In this document: positions 60,693 to 64,000 of the stretch, piece by piece
How the letters are laid out: each line of letters opens with the position of its first letter
How positions within the stretch are numbered: position 1 is the first letter of the stretch
Assembly: GCF_016086655.4 (NCBI RefSeq)
Contig: NC_052136.2
Location: forward strand, 11,346,001-11,410,000
From: Lepeophtheirus salmonis
Lineage: Eukaryota; Arthropoda; Copepoda; Siphonostomatoida; Caligidae
Length of the DNA stretch: 64,000 nt
Reading direction: 5' to 3'
The notes under the pieces: generated by a model
What the model was told of the DNA's origin: nothing
What the model saw: only the letters and a program-made list of their open reading frames with translations
The model's database searches: none
Program-made: the position numbers and the translations under genes

Positions 60693-63600
60693 GTCAAATA
60701 GAGGCAGGACACATAAGTTATTTATTTTGTTTTTGTAGAACTTTTTTTCTCAGTAATGGATTTCTTGATGTTTATGTTGCATTTATACAGCAGAATATAC
60801 AAAATTACTCCTCTTTCGTTAATGAAAATCTTGAATACTTTTCTATGAATGACTGACAAAATTGATCATAAAATGTGTTGTTCAATGAACCTTTTTGAGC
60901 TTACTTATTCAATTATTTATCTTTGTATAATTAAATTTGAGGTAATTAGTAAATGTTTGAATGCCTTTAGGAAATATATAATTCAAACCACAATAATAAT
61001 ACGATCCTATATCCATGGGTAAAACTTCCGGACTAATGAGATTGAGTAGGTTTATATGACTAAACCCAATTTTTATTTGTTGGAACAATGATTTGGGGTA
61101 ATTGTTCAATCAGGCAGGTAGTATAATAAAGAGCTGTGTAATATAAAGATACACTGGATGGGGGGATGTGTCTTGTGCTACCAACTCAATTTAATTCTAA
61201 TCCGAGCTTAAGTATACAACCACATAAATGTATTTACGTTATAAGTTCCATGTTTAAATTAAAGTTGAGTTGGTCGAATGGGGCAATGCTTTTCCATCTT
61301 TCAAACTACGTCCGTCTCTTAAATAACTGGAAGTGTTGTTTTTTTTGTTTTTTTTTTCCATGAGATAGACGAAAAAAGCATTATTCCTGTAGCTAGTGTT
61401 TCACTTGTGACTGGGAAATGACATGTGAACGTTGCAAGGAGGGTTTTTTTCCTAGGCTTTTTGTTGGGAGGAGGTGGGGTATTTTTCCATTGACAATTAT
61501 TAATATAAAATTTATACTTGCTACATATGAAAGCGGGTTGTTAAATAAAAAATAACGCATTGAATGTCAAATAGCCCAAAAGGATATTTATTGGATCTCT
61601 CAACATTTCCTTCCGGAAAATATGTCCCCTTTTCGAACTATTTTTTATATTAGGGATGTTCTCAATCTTGAAAAATTAAATTCAAGTTTAACAAATTAAC
61701 GTTCTAATTAATTATGTGAGACACAAATGGAAATAAAATAAAAAAAATTATATTTGAATTTAGTAATTATAGACTTGCGAATAGATTTTATTTTATTATT
61801 ATATTTTACACACAATAATCAAATTTGAGATAAGCCATATTTTCAAGTGCATTAAAGATGTCGTTCTTTTTGTAAAATAGCTTTTTTGATGGAATTATAT
61901 TAAATATAATTAAACATCTAAGTAGAGGTTTCCTTAAATATAAAAGAATATTAATAAATTTTAATCCATATCATTTAAAAAAAAACAACTTAATTTTCAA
62001 TGTTTAAAAACTAAGAATATTGTATAAGTATAAGGCGGCTGAAATATTTTTTTAAAGAAAAAATGAAATTGAGGCTAGGATCTGTCCACACTTTTTTTGA
62101 TTATCCGTTCATTTCTTAAACGTTTTTGTTGATGTGCTTATTCGTAGATGTACTTAGGATCTGTTTTTATAAAAGAACCATGTTATCAATTTTTGTACCA
62201 ATGAAGTTGGCAATGAAAAAACTTTTCCTTCACAATATGTTCATCTTAAAATAGCACAAAGGACATCAAATAATCATTTTCCTTGTGATAAATCCCGTTT
62301 TTATCTCAGAATTCCCATATAAATTCATGGGGATTGCGTAGTTAGTAATAAAGTCATTTATGATATTCACAGAGTCCCCTAGCGGGGTGCAAAAGTATTA
62401 TTGGTTTTCATTGAATGTGGACAAAAATTGACATTTTGTCATTGTTTCGCAACTCAGCAATAAAAAATATGCCAAAGAAATGAACAGCTTAATAAATGCC
62501 GTTCAAAGATTTTTTCTCTTCATTGTTCATTTTATTCTATTGAAGTGCTCAGCCTGAACAGTGCTCATTTTCTGCTCAATATCTATGCCTGAGGAAAAAA
62601 ATATTATATCGTTAGGCTTATAACATTGATAGTTTGGAGATTTAGATAAATAGATTTTTACAATTTACCGGCAAAAATATATAGTTTTACTTCTCTTGAA
62701 TATTCAATTATCATCTAATAGTTTCTTAATTTATTTGTCGTTTTTACTTTTTATTAATATTGAAAAGTGACCATTTTCTAACTGTACCATGATCCATAAT
62801 TATTATAAGTTAATTTTCGACATATACTTTATATATTTGCTATAATTTGATCTATATTTCATGAATTTATTTGCTTGGATTCTTTTTACATCATATGAAA
62901 CACTCCTTTTTCCATATTGCAGCAATACAAATTCTTGAAAAAAGAAAAGCTTCGCATATAATAATTTATGCCTTACAATTAAAGCTGAAATATAATAGAA
63001 ATTTTTTTGATTTACTCAATTTCTATACTATAAGTTTATGTATTTTAGGGGTCCTTGGCATAATTTGATTTGGATAACGTACATATAGTATTTTATATGC
63101 ATATATATTATAACTGGACATTGTCAAATAATTCTATAGTGCCCTGCATCATAATTTATAATAAAAAATAAGATTTCAAACTTTTTTACTAAATACAAAC
63201 AAAAAATCCGAAATTAAATTCAATTTTTCATATGAAAATAAAGAAAGGGGTCGCACAGAGGTATCTTTGTCTCGAGCTCAGCTCAGGCAAAAAACAAGTC
63301 CTCATGTTAGGATGGTATCGCTTTTAAAACCTGCATTGTTCCATCTTTGGTTCTTATTATCAGTCCTAAAATGAAGCATCCTCTACAAGGCATCAATTTT
63401 ACCAAGCTATAGTTACGTACTTAATTTTAACATTAGTGTATGAATGTTGTTTTTTAAATCAACTTGGTTTCTTTGCATCATCTTAAAACTATAAATAATT
63501 TATTAGTTTGTGTATGCCCTATTGTCTTGTTAAGTACAACTTTAAATATCTATGCGCGAGAAGAGTGTGCTAATATTTTTAATGTTGACTCATTTAAAGT

Positions 63601-64000
63601 ATTGAATTTATCCTATATGTAGATATCGGATGTTGAAACCTACAATAAATCCATGATAGTTTGGTGATACCTATGATAATGTAGTTTAGCTTATATATAT
63701 TTATATGGTACGACTTTTGCGATGGATTTGGTAAAATTCTTAAAATTTAGTATGGGAAGTTGGAATTTTGATAGAAATAAATTCCAAGTAATATGGAGAT
63801 GACGATAATTCTGAATACAAAAACCCGTGATTATGGTGTTGTTGGGGGAGGAGTATACTTATATTTGTAAATTCTAAGCATTTTCTCCCGCTCGAGTTTC
63901 CAACTTGAATAGCGTTTTTTATGTTATAAAGCTGTTATCCTCATTATTTAATTTTAATGTTTGAACATCTAAAGTAATATCGTGTGAGTGGGTTCATTGT
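60693..64000. other. AT-rich DNA without recognisable genes
   Basis: No gene or mobile-element motif recognised on either strand. A short symmetrical CGAGCTCAGCTCAGG lies at about 63273. Open frames of 65-66 codons have no motif. Confidence 0.5.

Noticed and set aside
1..64000. CRISPR array, prokaryotic operon or phage-like system
   Set aside because: No regularly spaced repeats, no dense coding, and all signs point to eukaryotic nuclear DNA.

Overview
This window looks like non-coding, repeat-rich DNA from the nuclear genome of an invertebrate animal. It is very AT-rich throughout, with A/T homopolymer runs. No open frame exceeds 178 codons, there are no operons or Shine-Dalgarno signals, and I recognise no host exon. 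The recognisable coding sequence comes almost entirely from Tc1/mariner transposases, two LINE reverse-transcriptase remnants and two degenerate copies of uncharacterised animal proteins. The wording of several mariner N-termini, for example residues 1-16 of the 178-residue ORF at 35244, is what I remember from caligid copepods such as the salmon louse. That assignment is inference from memory, not a search result.

Layout. 1-4640 is featureless AT-rich DNA. 4640-9530 holds a mariner C-terminal remnant, a deleted Tc3-like transposase (minus strand), a GGTACC-rich dispersed repeat and a long LINE ORF2 remnant (minus strand). 12.3-14.1 kb holds a dispersed repeat, a small inverted-repeat element and a mariner remnant. 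19.4-24.0 kb is the most structured stretch: a Tc1 fragment, a 45-nt-arm hairpin, and two nested pairs of inverted repeats surrounding a degenerate copy of a conserved uncharacterised protein. 24491-25325 is a complete but inactive TA-flanked mariner-type element with 22-nt terminal repeats. A deletion derivative of it, with all transposase removed, lies at 34844-35105, four bases from a second mariner (35110-35898). That second mariner still has a clean 178-codon frame made by an in-frame internal deletion. 28.9-29.1 and 41.7-41.9 kb carry two copies of a tRNA-derived SINE-like repeat. 33.7-41.2 kb is rich in local duplications. 44-48.7 kb holds a mariner remnant, a second LINE remnant (plus strand) and a second degenerate uncharacterised protein. 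52.8-60.7 kb has further mariner remnants, a GC-rich repeat and a short minisatellite.

How the parts relate: no pathway or operon can be assembled. The window records repeated invasion by at least seven different Tc1/mariner lineages, LINE and SINE insertion, and later decay by internal deletion, frameshift and stop codons. The only intact-looking reading frame is the internally deleted mariner transposase. It keeps DNA-binding sequence and lacks two of three catalytic aspartates, so any activity would be regulatory rather than catalytic. I saw no rRNA, complete tRNA, CRISPR array or prokaryotic-type system.
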